Made by a program: the position numbers and the translations under genes. Shown in pieces: positions 27,694 through 35,948 of a stretch of 64,000 bases of DNA. Source of the DNA: Nitrospirota bacterium (lineage in GTDB: Bacteria > Nitrospirota > Thermodesulfovibrionia > Thermodesulfovibrionales > Magnetobacteriaceae); the NCBI GenBank assembly GCA_015233015.1, contig JADFYO010000002.1, positions 1-64,000 of the forward strand. The letters are read 5' to 3'. The notes under the pieces were generated by a model. It made no database searches, had not been told where the DNA came from, and saw nothing but the letters and a program-made list of their open reading frames with translations. Every line of letters starts with the position of its first letter. Position 1 is the first letter of the stretch.

Positions 27694-27722
27694 TTGACGT
27701 ATAATTCTTTAAGTGTTATTAT
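27694..27722 (+). promoter_or_regulatory. Sigma-70-type promoter of the split DPBB gene
   Basis: TTGACG at 27694-27699, 17-bp spacer, TATTAT at 27717-27722. It points to the ATG at 27788, with a strong AAAGGAGG ribosome site just before it. Confidence 0.7.
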
Positions 27723-27787
27723 AGTTTTTGAGCTGCTATGTTCATAGCAGAATATCTTGTTTTAATACCCACTTAAAGGAGGTAGTT

Positions 27788-28033
27788 ATGTCAGATGCTT
27801 GTTACATTCAAGACCAAAAGACGGGCAGATTTATGGGGAGAAGGCCGGGATGTTCGAACAGTAAGGGCGAGGCGTCAGAGAAGCTGCTTCAGAAGGTTGA
27901 AAAGGAAAAAGGCGTTATAGTGCGCAGGGTTGACGCTGCGGCAGCCGCAGGAACACTGCAACGTCAGGATAGCCCGGCAAAGGACAAGGCAGAGGAATTA
28001 GCGCGTGCGGTTAACAGCGGGAAGCTACCCTGA
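27788..28033 (+). CDS. N-terminal part of split DPBB protein
   Basis: 81 aa in this frame, ending at TGA 28031-28033. Start MSDACYIQDQKTGRFMGRRP with a GGAGG site 5 nt before it. The rest is helical and Ala/Glu/Lys-rich; no signal peptide. The end, AVNSGKLP-stop, reads straight on in the +1 frame as EALYELTKDSR if one base at CCC-TGA-G is skipped. I therefore think this and the next frame are one gene of about 369 codons, joined by programmed +1 frameshifting or broken by a one-base change. Two Cys (5 and 22); no known domain. Confidence 0.7.
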   Translation: MSDACYIQDQKTGRFMGRRPGCSNSKGEASEKLLQKVEKEKGVIVRRVDAAAAAGTLQRQDSPAKDKAEELARAVNSGKLP

Positions 28034-28898
28034 GGCGCTATACGAGTTGACAAAGGACAGCCGCTCATCGGGCCGTTACGCTAAGGCGATTGACCTTTTA
28101 GACCGGGACGCCAGTTATTGGAATGGCATAAGATCAAAAACCGGTTCAGACGAGGTTGATACGCTGATAGGCAGTTACGCCGGCGCACCAGTACCGGGCG
28201 CTGCAGACTTCGCGTTGAATCTCGCTGGCGGCAAGTCGGGGATGCAAAATGTGAGTGATGAGAAGCCTCTTGACTTACCATCAGGTGCAACTAAGAAGCA
28301 GGTTGAGAATGAACTTAAGGAGAGGCTTGATAATATCAAGAAAAAAGCCTATGATTTTAATAAGACGAATACCAAAGAAGGTAGATTTGATAAGGACAAG
28401 TTTACAAAGTACAGCGGCAATACGATGGAGACAAACGCTACTTATTATAATTTAGACTCGCCAACATCGAGCGGTGAGAAATACGATAAGTATGCAATTA
28501 CTGGAGCAATGCAGCCAATCGACGTGGGCGATCTTCGTGGAGGTAAATGTGAATACGCCAAGGTTACTAACACCGTGAATGGGAAGAGTGTTATAATCAA
28601 AATCAACGATAGGGGGCCTAAGACACCAATTGTGATCGGCAAAAAGCCTGATATAAATGGAAAGCTCGAGGATGTAAAACAGAAAATGCTGGATCCAACA
28701 AAAGCCCTTGACCTCTCGGTAGCAGCATATGCTGCAATTACGCATAAGGATGGTGCAGGTAAATTACATGTCAAGATTGAGTTCTTGTCTAAATCAGCAG
28801 GAGAGACTCAATATAATACTCAGAGGAGGAATACTGACCAAAGTGCTCTTAAGAAACATGTAGATGAAATAGCACCGTCTAACAAGAAAAAGATATAG
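28005..28898 (+). CDS. RlpA-like double-psi beta-barrel protein (C-terminal part)
   Basis: 297 codons if started at GTG 28005, but the likely natural entry is by frameshift at 28031. Residues about 1-130 are helical and unrecognised. Residues about 143-262 form a double-psi beta-barrel of the RlpA type: ATYYNLDSPTSSGEKYD, AKVTNTVNGKSVIIKINDRG (Asp in NDRGP retained), then LDLSVAAYAAI. RlpA enzymes cleave naked peptidoglycan glycan strands. The His that often follows the first strand (in AHRTLPFG) is not seen here; AITGAMQ stands there. No signal peptide or lipobox, unlike RlpA, so it would need another export route or act inside. Confidence 0.75.
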   Translation: MRLTAGSYPEALYELTKDSRSSGRYAKAIDLLDRDASYWNGIRSKTGSDEVDTLIGSYAGAPVPGAADFALNLAGGKSGMQNVSDEKPLDLPSGATKKQVENELKERLDNIKKKAYDFNKTNTKEGRFDKDKFTKYSGNTMETNATYYNLDSPTSSGEKYDKYAITGAMQPIDVGDLRGGKCEYAKVTNTVNGKSVIIKINDRGPKTPIVIGKKPDINGKLEDVKQKMLDPTKALDLSVAAYAAITHKDGAGKLHVKIEFLSKSAGETQYNTQRRNTDQSALKKHVDEIAPSNKKKI

Positions 28899-28922
28899 GC
28901 GTTTAGATAGCATTTTACTTAC

Positions 28923-28966
28923 AAAAATGAGAGGAGCATAGACACACTCCTCTCATTTTTTATTTT
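28923..28966 (+). terminator. Rho-independent terminator
   Basis: AATGAGAGGAG pairs with CTCCTCTCATT across a 10-nt loop, followed by a T-rich run (TTTTTTATTTT). It lies 25-60 nt past the DPBB stop and separates that gene from the exported paralogues. Confidence 0.92.
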
Positions 28967-28980
28967 ATTAAAAAAATTGC

Positions 28981-29010
28981 TTGACAACCGAATATACGTA
29001 TGTTTAACAT
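28981..29010 (+). promoter_or_regulatory. Promoter of the exported paralogue cluster
   Basis: TTGACA at 28981-28986, 18-bp spacer, TAACAT at 29005-29010. The predicted start site is about 29017, 35 nt before the ATG at 29052. A perfect 17-bp palindrome overlaps the -10 box, so a repressor is likely. Confidence 0.75.
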
Positions 29011-29013
29011 ACG
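28997..29013. promoter_or_regulatory. Palindromic operator over the -10 box
   Basis: CGTATGTTTAACATACG, arms of 7 bp around TTA, covers the -10 hexamer of the promoter at 28981-29010. Position and symmetry are those of a dimeric repressor site. No transcription-factor gene is adjacent. Confidence 0.65.
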
Positions 29014-29051
29014 GGAGATGAACAATTTAAGTCAACGCTGGAGTTAAACAT

Positions 29052-29519
29052 ATGTCATTGTGTTTGAGAGTAGCGGTTTTGTTGGTTGTCTCGTTGGCGG
29101 CGTTCTCACCGGAGGCTGGATTCGCGGCAAAATGTGAGGATAAGTTTTATATTATCTCATTGAAAGACTCATACCTTAATAAGAAATATAAAGTTAGGGC
29201 ATTCTTTGGATATCCAGGCAATTATACCTATGGCATACCCAGAATGCCGAAAGGCTGGTTCTACGACTTTCCTGATGAACATGGAACGGACTCATTAATA
29301 ATTGGCAAGGCTGACTCAGACAAAGAAGCCATTGATATTGAATTTTTTAAAGAATTTCTTACTATTATTATCAAGACAAAATATGATCTGAATAAAAAAC
29401 CAGATTTTAGCATGACACTGATTTGCAATAAACCAGATGGAACCCCTAAAATATTAGATTTACAAACCAAAGACTTTAAAATTAAAAGAATTCACAAATG
29501 CCTGAAGTGGTATTATTAA
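29052..29519 (+). CDS. Exported small protein, tandem paralogue 1
   Basis: 155 aa. Signal peptide (LRVAVLLVVSLAAFSPEAGFAA, cut before KCEDKF). The mature chain has a Cys near its start and another near its end (RIHKCL), which could pair. The pattern shared with the next two genes is: C..KFY.ISL, then a basic stretch, P..P.GW.YDF, ADSD...I....F, and F.IKRI..C. I do not recognise a known family. Expected location periplasm or outside. It opens a three-gene cluster under its own promoter. Confidence 0.8.
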   Translation: MSLCLRVAVLLVVSLAAFSPEAGFAAKCEDKFYIISLKDSYLNKKYKVRAFFGYPGNYTYGIPRMPKGWFYDFPDEHGTDSLIIGKADSDKEAIDIEFFKEFLTIIIKTKYDLNKKPDFSMTLICNKPDGTPKILDLQTKDFKIKRIHKCLKWYY

Positions 29520-29522
29520 TCA

Positions 29523-30062
29523 ATGACTGAAATGATTGTTTTATACCGTCTAACATTGAATATTAAAAGCAAACTGTCGGTTTTACAGATGGTGGCGGCG
29601 GCGCTTTTTATAATTAGCAGTGTTCCCGCCACCAGCGATGCGGCTGAATGCAAATACAGGTATTATTCTGTTTCGTTTGATCATCAAAATTATTACAACG
29701 ATCAAAGAATCAGAGCATTAGAGATGAGGATTTTCGATGCTTATATCTATGACCTTCCAAAATTACCATCGTCATGGGTGTATGAAATTGGTAATAATTA
29801 CGCCCCTCATGGGAGAGTTGCTTTTATGTACGCCACGGCAAAGTCAGACAATCATACCATCGAATATAAAGATTTAGAGAATTTTCTTATTCTGCGGCAG
29901 CCTAAAAATAAACCGGAAGAAGAGAAAATCTACATGCGATTGATTATATTATATATAGGTAAGAAAGGCGGTACCGGCATAGATATTGAAGAGGCCGATG
30001 ACGATGCGTTTACCGTTAAAAGGATTGACGAATGTTTACCGGAAAAGCCAAAGAAACATTAA
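29523..30062 (+). CDS. Exported small protein, tandem paralogue 2
   Basis: 179 aa. Longer N-terminal lead, hydrophobic core (VLQMVAAALFIISSV), probable cut near TSDAAEC. Mature part aligns by eye with paralogue 1: ECKYRYYSVSF, YIYDLPKLPSSWVYEI, ATAKSDNHTIEYKDLENFLI and FTVKRIDECL. Cys near both ends of the mature chain again. The gene begins 3 nt after paralogue 1 and overlaps paralogue 3 by 31 nt. An alternative internal start near residue 23 would still leave a hydrophobic stretch. Confidence 0.78.
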   Translation: MTEMIVLYRLTLNIKSKLSVLQMVAAALFIISSVPATSDAAECKYRYYSVSFDHQNYYNDQRIRALEMRIFDAYIYDLPKLPSSWVYEIGNNYAPHGRVAFMYATAKSDNHTIEYKDLENFLILRQPKNKPEEEKIYMRLIILYIGKKGGTGIDIEEADDDAFTVKRIDECLPEKPKKH

Positions 30063-30520
30063 TAATACTGATACTTGTATTGTTGCCCTTCTCAGCTGCC
30101 GGCGGGGATGAACTCTACTGCGTGTCATTAAAAAAAGATTTTAAGATTAGCGACAAAATTTATTATGGTATAACGGACGCTGATTTTGAAGTAACGAACG
30201 CTGAGATATACGGTATTCTTCACAAACCCATCGGATGGGTCATGTCCGTGTGGAAAGACATCGGCGGTGACGGAGGCTTTAGCGGTGGCGCTTTAGTGGG
30301 TGCCGGCAGCATAAGAAAATTGAGCTTTTTCTATGACGATTTCGTGATAATAAAGATAAAACAAGAGGTTAAATTAAACGATATCAAGTTAACGTTAAAA
30401 TTAGAAACAGATGAGGGACTTAGAGACGGCACGTATGATAAAGACTATAACGGCGATAAAACGTATAATTTTACAAATAAAGATTTTAACATTCGCAGAT
30501 GCAAAAGTAAGCAGTACTAA
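30032..30520 (+). CDS. Exported small protein, tandem paralogue 3
   Basis: 162 aa. Signal peptide LIILILVLLPFSAAGG. The mature chain starts DELYCVSLKK and ends FNIRRCKSKQY, keeping the two end cysteines and the FY/YC-x-SL start of its neighbours. The middle is more divergent (PIGWVMSVWKDIGG replaces the P..P.GW element; Gly-rich loop after it). It starts inside the 3' end of paralogue 2 and ends the cluster; a stretch of about 110 nt with no clear gene separates it from the convergent HEPN gene. Confidence 0.75.
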   Translation: MFTGKAKETLIILILVLLPFSAAGGDELYCVSLKKDFKISDKIYYGITDADFEVTNAEIYGILHKPIGWVMSVWKDIGGDGGFSGGALVGAGSIRKLSFFYDDFVIIKIKQEVKLNDIKLTLKLETDEGLRDGTYDKDYNGDKTYNFTNKDFNIRRCKSKQY

Positions 30521-30632
30521 GACAGCCACTCCGATCAGGGATAAAGATTGCCCAAACCCGCCGAAAGGTATAGACAACTATCACGAAGACCCGACAAGTG
30601 CCATAGACCTCTCGCCTGCGCCAAGTGCAAGT

Positions 30633-31280
30633 TTATGTTGTTGGGGATGTGGCGAAGTCTGCGATAATTTCGAGTCCGTCTATCCACTCAAAAATAGCAT
30701 CACTTCGAGACGTGGGATATGAGCGCCAAATTAACTCAAAGGGATGATTTATTGCGAATCCTATATAAAAAGGAAGTAAGTCGGTCACATTTTTGAAAGT
30801 TTCCGCATTAAGATGAAGACAAGCGTTGCGGACAATTTGAAGATGCTTGGGTGCCTGTAGGTTACAACCAAAAGCATTAGTTAATGTAACTTCATTAGAG
30901 ATACCCAAAGAAGGAATCACAGAGAGGAACTTGTTTATATCCCCCCAAGTAGGTTGCTTCCACATGGAATTAATGCGACCAGTGGATTTGAGCGGTTTAC
31001 CTGGTGCATACTCTTTAAACTCATAAGCAATTCGTTGCCAGGTATTATCTCCCGAACGTCCCGCTACTAGAGATCCATCCCTGTTAAGCGTACCACTACA
31101 GGACAATATAATTATTTCACGGCAGAATTTGCACCAGACCTGCCATAGCTCCGAGATTAAACTGACTGAAGCATATTTAAATCTCCAATCACGATGATGT
31201 TTAGGTGCATCTATTATTTGGACGGCCAGATTACGCAAATCAGCCGTTTCGTTAGTAAACCGCTTATACAATTGTGTCAT
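30633..31280 (-). CDS. HEPN-like partner of a DUF262 protein
   Basis: 215 aa, all-helical. Near the C-terminus RNACLH (Arg151, His156) matches the R-x4-6-H motif of HEPN RNases, followed by a long hydrophobic helix region (TDLLPFYIGFAINHPFELIW). N-terminal half: helices with WRFKYASVSLISELWQVWCKF. It lies 2 nt after the DUF262 gene on the same strand, so the two are surely co-made. The HEPN call rests on one motif and helical character; moderate confidence. Confidence 0.65.
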   Translation of the reverse strand: MTQLYKRFTNETADLRNLAVQIIDAPKHHRDWRFKYASVSLISELWQVWCKFCREIIILSCSGTLNRDGSLVAGRSGDNTWQRIAYEFKEYAPGKPLKSTGRINSMWKQPTWGDINKFLSVIPSLGISNEVTLTNAFGCNLQAPKHLQIVRNACLHLNAETFKNVTDLLPFYIGFAINHPFELIWRSYPTSRSDAIFEWIDGLEIIADFATSPTT

Positions 31281-31282
31281 TA

Positions 31283-32323
31283 CTATCTAATAATCTGCGC
31301 TATTGTTCTTGTTCTGGTCCTACGCTGAGCGGCCTTAGTTGTTGTGCTTGTGGCGGCATCAACATATTCTCTAAACTCGCCTTTTAAATCTTTTATTTCG
31401 TGAGCATATGATAACGCCAACATCTGTTCGATAGTTTTCTTATCATATTTTATGTCGCCCATGGGTGAGGAAAAACCAACAGCATTCTCACCATCAGGAA
31501 TTCCATATTTAATATACGCAAAAGCACAAAAAAACGAATGTACAGCATATGTTTTCATAAGATAGGTGTTGCGTAGTTCGCTAAAGTTGAGGGCAAGAGT
31601 ATCGAAGAAAGATGTGATAATATCGCGGTAACGATCTTCGTTCTCAAAATCCTTTTCATATTTTTTATAAATATCATCCGTAGATTTTGATGACTTACTA
31701 ACTATTCCCTCATCAAGAACTATGGCAAGATCTGCAATAAATTCCACATCGGCCATTCTCATAATTTGCTTTGATGATAGTATCCCAAATTGCTCTATTA
31801 CAACACCTATTTTATCTGCAAGCTGGGCAGCAAACCATTTGAATTTGCCTTGATACTTTGCATGTCTCTGCTCCGCTGGGTTCAGAGGTGCAGTATAGGC
31901 ATTCATCCTCCGAAACATTTCAAGAATTTCATACTTTTCGGCTGACAGTATTTTATCAACTTGAATGATGACCGTACGGAAAGCGTCTTGAGTTTCATCA
32001 GGCAAGTCTTTAAAATAACAGCCGCTATATTTTTGCGATGCCTTTGATAGGCGCAACTCATTATTCAAAAAATCAATAATTGTATGTATACGTTGTTGCC
32101 CGTCCACGATTTCCCACATGGGCTTCTTTTTGGACTTATCATATATCTGGTGAAAATAAAGTTTTGGAAATGGATAGCCTTCCAAAATCGTATCAATAAA
32201 ATAGACTCTTGCAGTATCCGGCCATATTCCATCACTCCTCTGATAATCACGATTAATTTTGATATCTTTATCGAATCCCTCTACTATTTCAGAGATTGTA
32301 TGCTCTGAGCGACTTATTTGCAT
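31283..32323 (-). CDS. DUF262 (GmrSD N-terminal-like, ParB/Srx fold) protein
   Basis: 346 aa. The N-terminal DUF262 domain (about 8-220) has the INRDYQRSDGIW start, and DGQQRIHTIIDFL (Asp74-Arg78), the nucleotide-binding motif of this family. A helical C-terminal half follows (about 220-330) with a basic tail (TTTKAAQRRTRTRT). In GmrSD-type type IV restriction this domain hydrolyses nucleotide and controls a nuclease half; here the usual HNH (DUF1524) half is absent and a HEPN-like gene follows instead. Start ATG 32323, promoter at 32419-32447. Confidence 0.88.
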   Translation of the reverse strand: MQISRSEHTISEIVEGFDKDIKINRDYQRSDGIWPDTARVYFIDTILEGYPFPKLYFHQIYDKSKKKPMWEIVDGQQRIHTIIDFLNNELRLSKASQKYSGCYFKDLPDETQDAFRTVIIQVDKILSAEKYEILEMFRRMNAYTAPLNPAEQRHAKYQGKFKWFAAQLADKIGVVIEQFGILSSKQIMRMADVEFIADLAIVLDEGIVSKSSKSTDDIYKKYEKDFENEDRYRDIITSFFDTLALNFSELRNTYLMKTYAVHSFFCAFAYIKYGIPDGENAVGFSSPMGDIKYDKKTIEQMLALSYAHEIKDLKGEFREYVDAATSTTTKAAQRRTRTRTIAQIIR

Positions 32324-32689
32324 CTTAACCTCCTGTCTGGCAACTCATTCCCATCTAATGCAGAACACCCTTTCTTCATGCAAAAACAGAGCTTTGCTAC
32401 TCTTCAGATTTATAAAAAAGTTTATCACAATTCGGTGCTGTTGTCAAGCTAAACATTCATTAATAAGACAAGGGTATGGGTCAGGTCTTGCTGTAACTAG
32501 ACCCGTGCAATATTTTGTCTTGACAAAGCCTCTCACTATAGAGATAGAATACTTACCTCTGCGATCAGTGCTGAGATGACTGTACGGGATGAGACTTCGC
32601 ATTTTCCCGAAGTGCTGAAACATGCCGTTTAATAGCGGAAACTGCGGTTTTTATGTGTTGCTTAGGATTACAGTTGGAGATCGACGTTT
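32324..32689. other. Divergent intergenic region
   Basis: 366 bases between the DUF262 operon and the export operon. It holds the minus-strand promoter at 32419-32447. A TTGACA at 32519-32524 faces the export operon, but its best -10 (TAGAAT) is 19 bp away, so that promoter is weak or regulated. No frame looks coding. Confidence 0.55.
32419..32447 (-). promoter_or_regulatory. Sigma-70-type promoter of the DUF262-HEPN operon
   Basis: On the minus strand: TTGACA (32447-32442), 17-bp spacer, TAAACT (32424-32419). Predicted start about 32412, giving a leader of about 90 nt. Confidence 0.75.
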
Positions 32690-33583
32690 ATGCCGGATGC
32701 CGGGCTTAGTCAACTAAAAATAGATAAAACATCTTTCGTTAAACGAAAGCAGCCCAGAAAGCTTGTTTATCTGATTATCATAGTATCGATAATAATCGCG
32801 GCTGCTGGGTTTTACGCCAGGGTGGTGAGGGTTTTAACGGTTGACGCCTCGGTAGTGTCGCTTATGTATCCGTCAGAGACTGTAACAGTGTTAAACGCAA
32901 GCGGATACGTGGTTGCCGAGCGTAAAGCCGCTGTTTCTTCTAAAATCACGGGACGGCTGGTTTCTATTAACGTTGAGGAAGGAAGCCGGATAAAAAAAGG
33001 CGATATCCTTGCAAGGCTTGAAAACGACGATGTGATTGCGGCAATAGACCACGCCGAAAGCGGCACGATACGAGTAGGCGGCGTGGATATTACGTCATTA
33101 AACGACAGGGAATTGTCCCGCTGGCGGGCAACTCATGTGGGGTTCATTTTTCAGTTTTATAATCTTATCCCTGTCCTTAGCGCACAAGAAAACGTGGAAC
33201 TTCCGCTTATTCTTACAAACCTTAGTAAAAAAGAACGCCTTCAGCACGCTACGGAGGCACTGCGCGTAGTTAATCTTCTCGATAGAGCCAGGCACTACCC
33301 GTCTCAGCTTTCAGGGGGTCAGCAGCAGCGGGTTGCCATAGCGCGCGCCATAGTTACCGACCCCACAATAATTGTCGCAGATGAGCCTACGGGAGACCTT
33401 GACCGCCACAGCGCCAAAGATATTTTAGAGCTTATGACAATACTAAACGCCCAACACGGCAAGACCATCATTATGGTAACTCACGACCCCAGGGCGGCAG
33501 AAAAGGCCCATATCGTCAGAAACTTTGACAAGGGCGTCCTTACCGAATGTATAGAAAACCCCAACGCCGCCAGGAAAACATAA
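32690..33583 (+). CDS. MacA-like / MacB-ATPase in-frame fusion lacking Walker A
   Basis: 297 aa. Residues 1-120 are the start of a membrane-fusion protein: a membrane anchor ([19 protein letters not shown]), then [20 protein letters not shown] and the biotinyl-lipoyl-like [19 protein letters not shown]. At about residue 121-124 (DHAESG) it switches to a MacB/LolD-type ABC ATPase from just after Walker [18 protein letters not shown]-loop Gln155, signature LSGGQQQR (207-214), Walker B IIVADEP, H-loop His265. Both halves keep frame but the adaptor C-terminus and the ATPase P-loop are missing. As it stands it cannot be a working ATPase. A deletion (or misassembly) joining two adjacent genes is likely. 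Confidence 0.85.
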   Translation: MPDAGLSQLKIDKTSFVKRKQPRKLVYLIIIVSIIIAAAGFYARVVRVLTVDASVVSLMYPSETVTVLNASGYVVAERKAAVSSKITGRLVSINVEEGSRIKKGDILARLENDDVIAAIDHAESGTIRVGGVDITSLNDRELSRWRATHVGFIFQFYNLIPVLSAQENVELPLILTNLSKKERLQHATEALRVVNLLDRARHYPSQLSGGQQQRVAIARAIVTDPTIIVADEPTGDLDRHSAKDILELMTILNAQHGKTIIMVTHDPRAAEKAHIVRNFDKGVLTECIENPNAARKT

Positions 33584-34744
33584 TTGTTCCTTTTAAAACT
33601 GATACTCAGAAACTCATTCCGGCATAAGCTGCGCACGGCGCTTACGATGCTTGCGGTAGCGGTAGCGGTCTTAGCGTTTGGGATGCTGCAGAGCATGGTA
33701 GATGCGTGGTATGCCGGGGTTGACGCAGCCTCGTCAAACCGCCTCATTGCACGTAATGCCATTTCATTGAATTTCTTTTTGCCGCTTTCATATAAGGAAA
33801 AGATCAGGCAGGTTGAGGGCGTCTCCGGCGTGGCATTCGGGAATTGGTTTGGCGGCATATATATAGACGAAAAGAATTTTTTTGCCAATTTTGCTATGGA
33901 TATGAAATCGTTTCTGGAGATTTATCCTGAGTTTTTGATTGACGACCAGCAGAGAAAAGCACTGCTTACCGATAGGAAAGGGGCCGTTATCGGCGCAAAA
34001 CTGGCCAGAAGGTTTGGCTGGAAGATTGGCGACGTCGTTACGCTGCGTGGTACGATTTTCCCCGGAAACTGGGATTTCACAATACGGGCTATCTATAAGG
34101 GACACGATAAAAACATCGACGAGACACAGTTTATCTTTCACTGGGACTACCTTAACGAAAAGTTGAAAACTATGAACATTGCAAAAGGAACGGACTCCAT
34201 AGGGTGGTACGTTATCGGCGTATCTAAACCTGAGCTTGCCGCCGAGGTATCTCAACGAGTAGATAAACTATTTAAAAACTCGATGGCTGAGACCCTTACC
34301 GAGACAGAAAAGGCGTTTCAGATGAGTTTTGTCTCTATGACGGAGACCATACTGACCGCGGTTCAATTGGTCTCATTCCTTGTGATATTTATAATACTGG
34401 CCGTGGTGGCAAACACGATGGCAATGACTGCGCGTGAGCGAATACGTGAGTACTCGGTGTTTCGAAGCCTTGGATTTGAACCTTTATATATATTTATGAT
34501 GATAGCCGGAGAGTCGGTGTTTATAACCATAGTGGGCGGGAGTGTGGCGATATTGTGTACATTTCCGGCAGTCAAGGGATTTGGCGATTATATGTCGGCG
34601 TATTTGCCGGTTTTCAATGTGTCTTCGGAGACGATAGCGTTGGATGCCGTTATTTCACTGGCTGTGGGACTTTTGGCATGTATCATACCACTTTGGTATT
34701 CGCTGAAGATACGCATAGCGGATGGGCTGAGGGCTATTGCATGA
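33584..34744 (+). CDS. MacB/FtsX-type ABC transporter permease 1
   Basis: 386 aa. N-terminal membrane helix (LRTALTMLAVAVAVLAFGML), a large periplasmic MacB-type domain (about 45-255), then three C-terminal helices (about 265-385) with NTMAMTARERIREYSVFRSLGF, typical of FtsX-fold permeases. The start is TTG directly after the upstream stop; it is translationally coupled. It pairs with the next permease to form a heterodimeric exporter of the mechanotransmission type. Confidence 0.88.
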   Translation: MFLLKLILRNSFRHKLRTALTMLAVAVAVLAFGMLQSMVDAWYAGVDAASSNRLIARNAISLNFFLPLSYKEKIRQVEGVSGVAFGNWFGGIYIDEKNFFANFAMDMKSFLEIYPEFLIDDQQRKALLTDRKGAVIGAKLARRFGWKIGDVVTLRGTIFPGNWDFTIRAIYKGHDKNIDETQFIFHWDYLNEKLKTMNIAKGTDSIGWYVIGVSKPELAAEVSQRVDKLFKNSMAETLTETEKAFQMSFVSMTETILTAVQLVSFLVIFIILAVVANTMAMTARERIREYSVFRSLGFEPLYIFMMIAGESVFITIVGGSVAILCTFPAVKGFGDYMSAYLPVFNVSSETIALDAVISLAVGLLACIIPLWYSLKIRIADGLRAIA

Positions 34745-35913
34745 CAGGGCTGTTGTTGCAGTATTCTCTGAGAAACCTTCTCAGACGGAGGCTTACCACC
34801 GCACTGACCGGCTTAGGTATGGGCCTCGTGGTGTTTGTGTTTGCGGCGGTGCTGATGCTTTCAAATGGATTTGTCAGGACGCTTGTTACAACCGGCTCAC
34901 CGGATAACGTCGTAGTGTTGAGGAAATCGGCGGGGGTGGAGGTGCAAAGCCTGATAACCCACGAGGATGCAGACATTATAGAAAGCCACTCTAATGCAAA
35001 AACAGACGTTGACGGGCGCAAACTCTCTGCACGTGAAATCGTAATACTTGTAAGCCTTCCCAAGAAAATAACCGGTAAACCGGCTAATGTGGCAATTCGC
35101 GGCGTAACGGATAAGTCTTACAAACTGAGGCCGTCGGTTAAACTAATCGAGGGCAGGTTTCCTCGTGCCGGTTCAACGGAGATTGCCATAGGAAAGAGCA
35201 TCGCAAAGGGATTTAAGGGAACGGAAATCAGGCAGAGCCTTCGGTTTGCCATGCAGGACTGGGTGGTGGTGGGCATATTTGATGCCGAAAACAGAGGGTT
35301 CAGCTCTGAAATATGGGGTGATGTAAATGTGATTTCACAGTTTTTTAAAAGAAAAAACGTGTATTCCTCGGTTATATTTAAACTAAATGGCGGCAATATG
35401 TTTGATGCCACAAAGGAGAGAGTTCTGCGCGACCCGCGCCTTAAAGTTGACGTTAAGCGTGAAAACCTCTACTACGAGGAACAGTCTGAGATGATGTCAA
35501 AGTTTCTTACGATACTGGGGATATCCCTGACCCTGATATTTTCCCTTGGGGCGATAATCGGGGCTATGATAACGATGTACACGGCAACCGCAACGAGGAC
35601 TGCCGAAATTGGAACGCTCAGGGCGCTGGGATTCAGTCGTTTCGGCATACTGATGGCATTTATCTCGGAATCACTGTTTTTAGGGGGTATTGGAGGAATT
35701 GCAGGGATATTTCTTGCGTCATTTTTGCAGTTTTTTACCGTATCCACTATGAATTGGCAGACATTTTCGGAGCTGGCCTTTACGTTTTCCATAAACTTCG
35801 AGATAATCCTGTGGGGGTTTGCATTTTCCCTGATAATGGGTTTTGCCGGAGGCGTTCTCCCCGCCATAAAAGCAGCCCGAATGAATATCGTGGACTCCCT
35901 AAGGAACGCATAA
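34741..35913 (+). CDS. MacB/FtsX-type ABC transporter permease 2
   Basis: 390 aa. Same architecture as its neighbour: first helix in MGLVVFVFAAVLML, periplasmic domain, then three helices with YTATATRTAEIGTLRALGFS and a C-terminal ALKAARMN-like end (PAIKAARMNIVDSLRNA). ATG 34741 overlaps the previous stop as ATGA; the frame is open 62 codons further upstream but that lies in the neighbour. Substrate unknown; such exporters move lipoproteins, peptides or siderophores. Confidence 0.88.
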   Translation: MTGLLLQYSLRNLLRRRLTTALTGLGMGLVVFVFAAVLMLSNGFVRTLVTTGSPDNVVVLRKSAGVEVQSLITHEDADIIESHSNAKTDVDGRKLSAREIVILVSLPKKITGKPANVAIRGVTDKSYKLRPSVKLIEGRFPRAGSTEIAIGKSIAKGFKGTEIRQSLRFAMQDWVVVGIFDAENRGFSSEIWGDVNVISQFFKRKNVYSSVIFKLNGGNMFDATKERVLRDPRLKVDVKRENLYYEEQSEMMSKFLTILGISLTLIFSLGAIIGAMITMYTATATRTAEIGTLRALGFSRFGILMAFISESLFLGGIGGIAGIFLASFLQFFTVSTMNWQTFSELAFTFSINFEIILWGFAFSLIMGFAGGVLPAIKAARMNIVDSLRNA

Positions 35914-35948
35914 TCGACAGCCCCATCCTCCGATACATTCCCACGGCT

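Noticed and set aside
30411-30722. Frame with PIRDKDCPNPPKGIDNYHED
   Set aside because: Overlaps paralogue 3 and the HEPN gene; the middle part looks a little protein-like but has no start, ribosome site or match.
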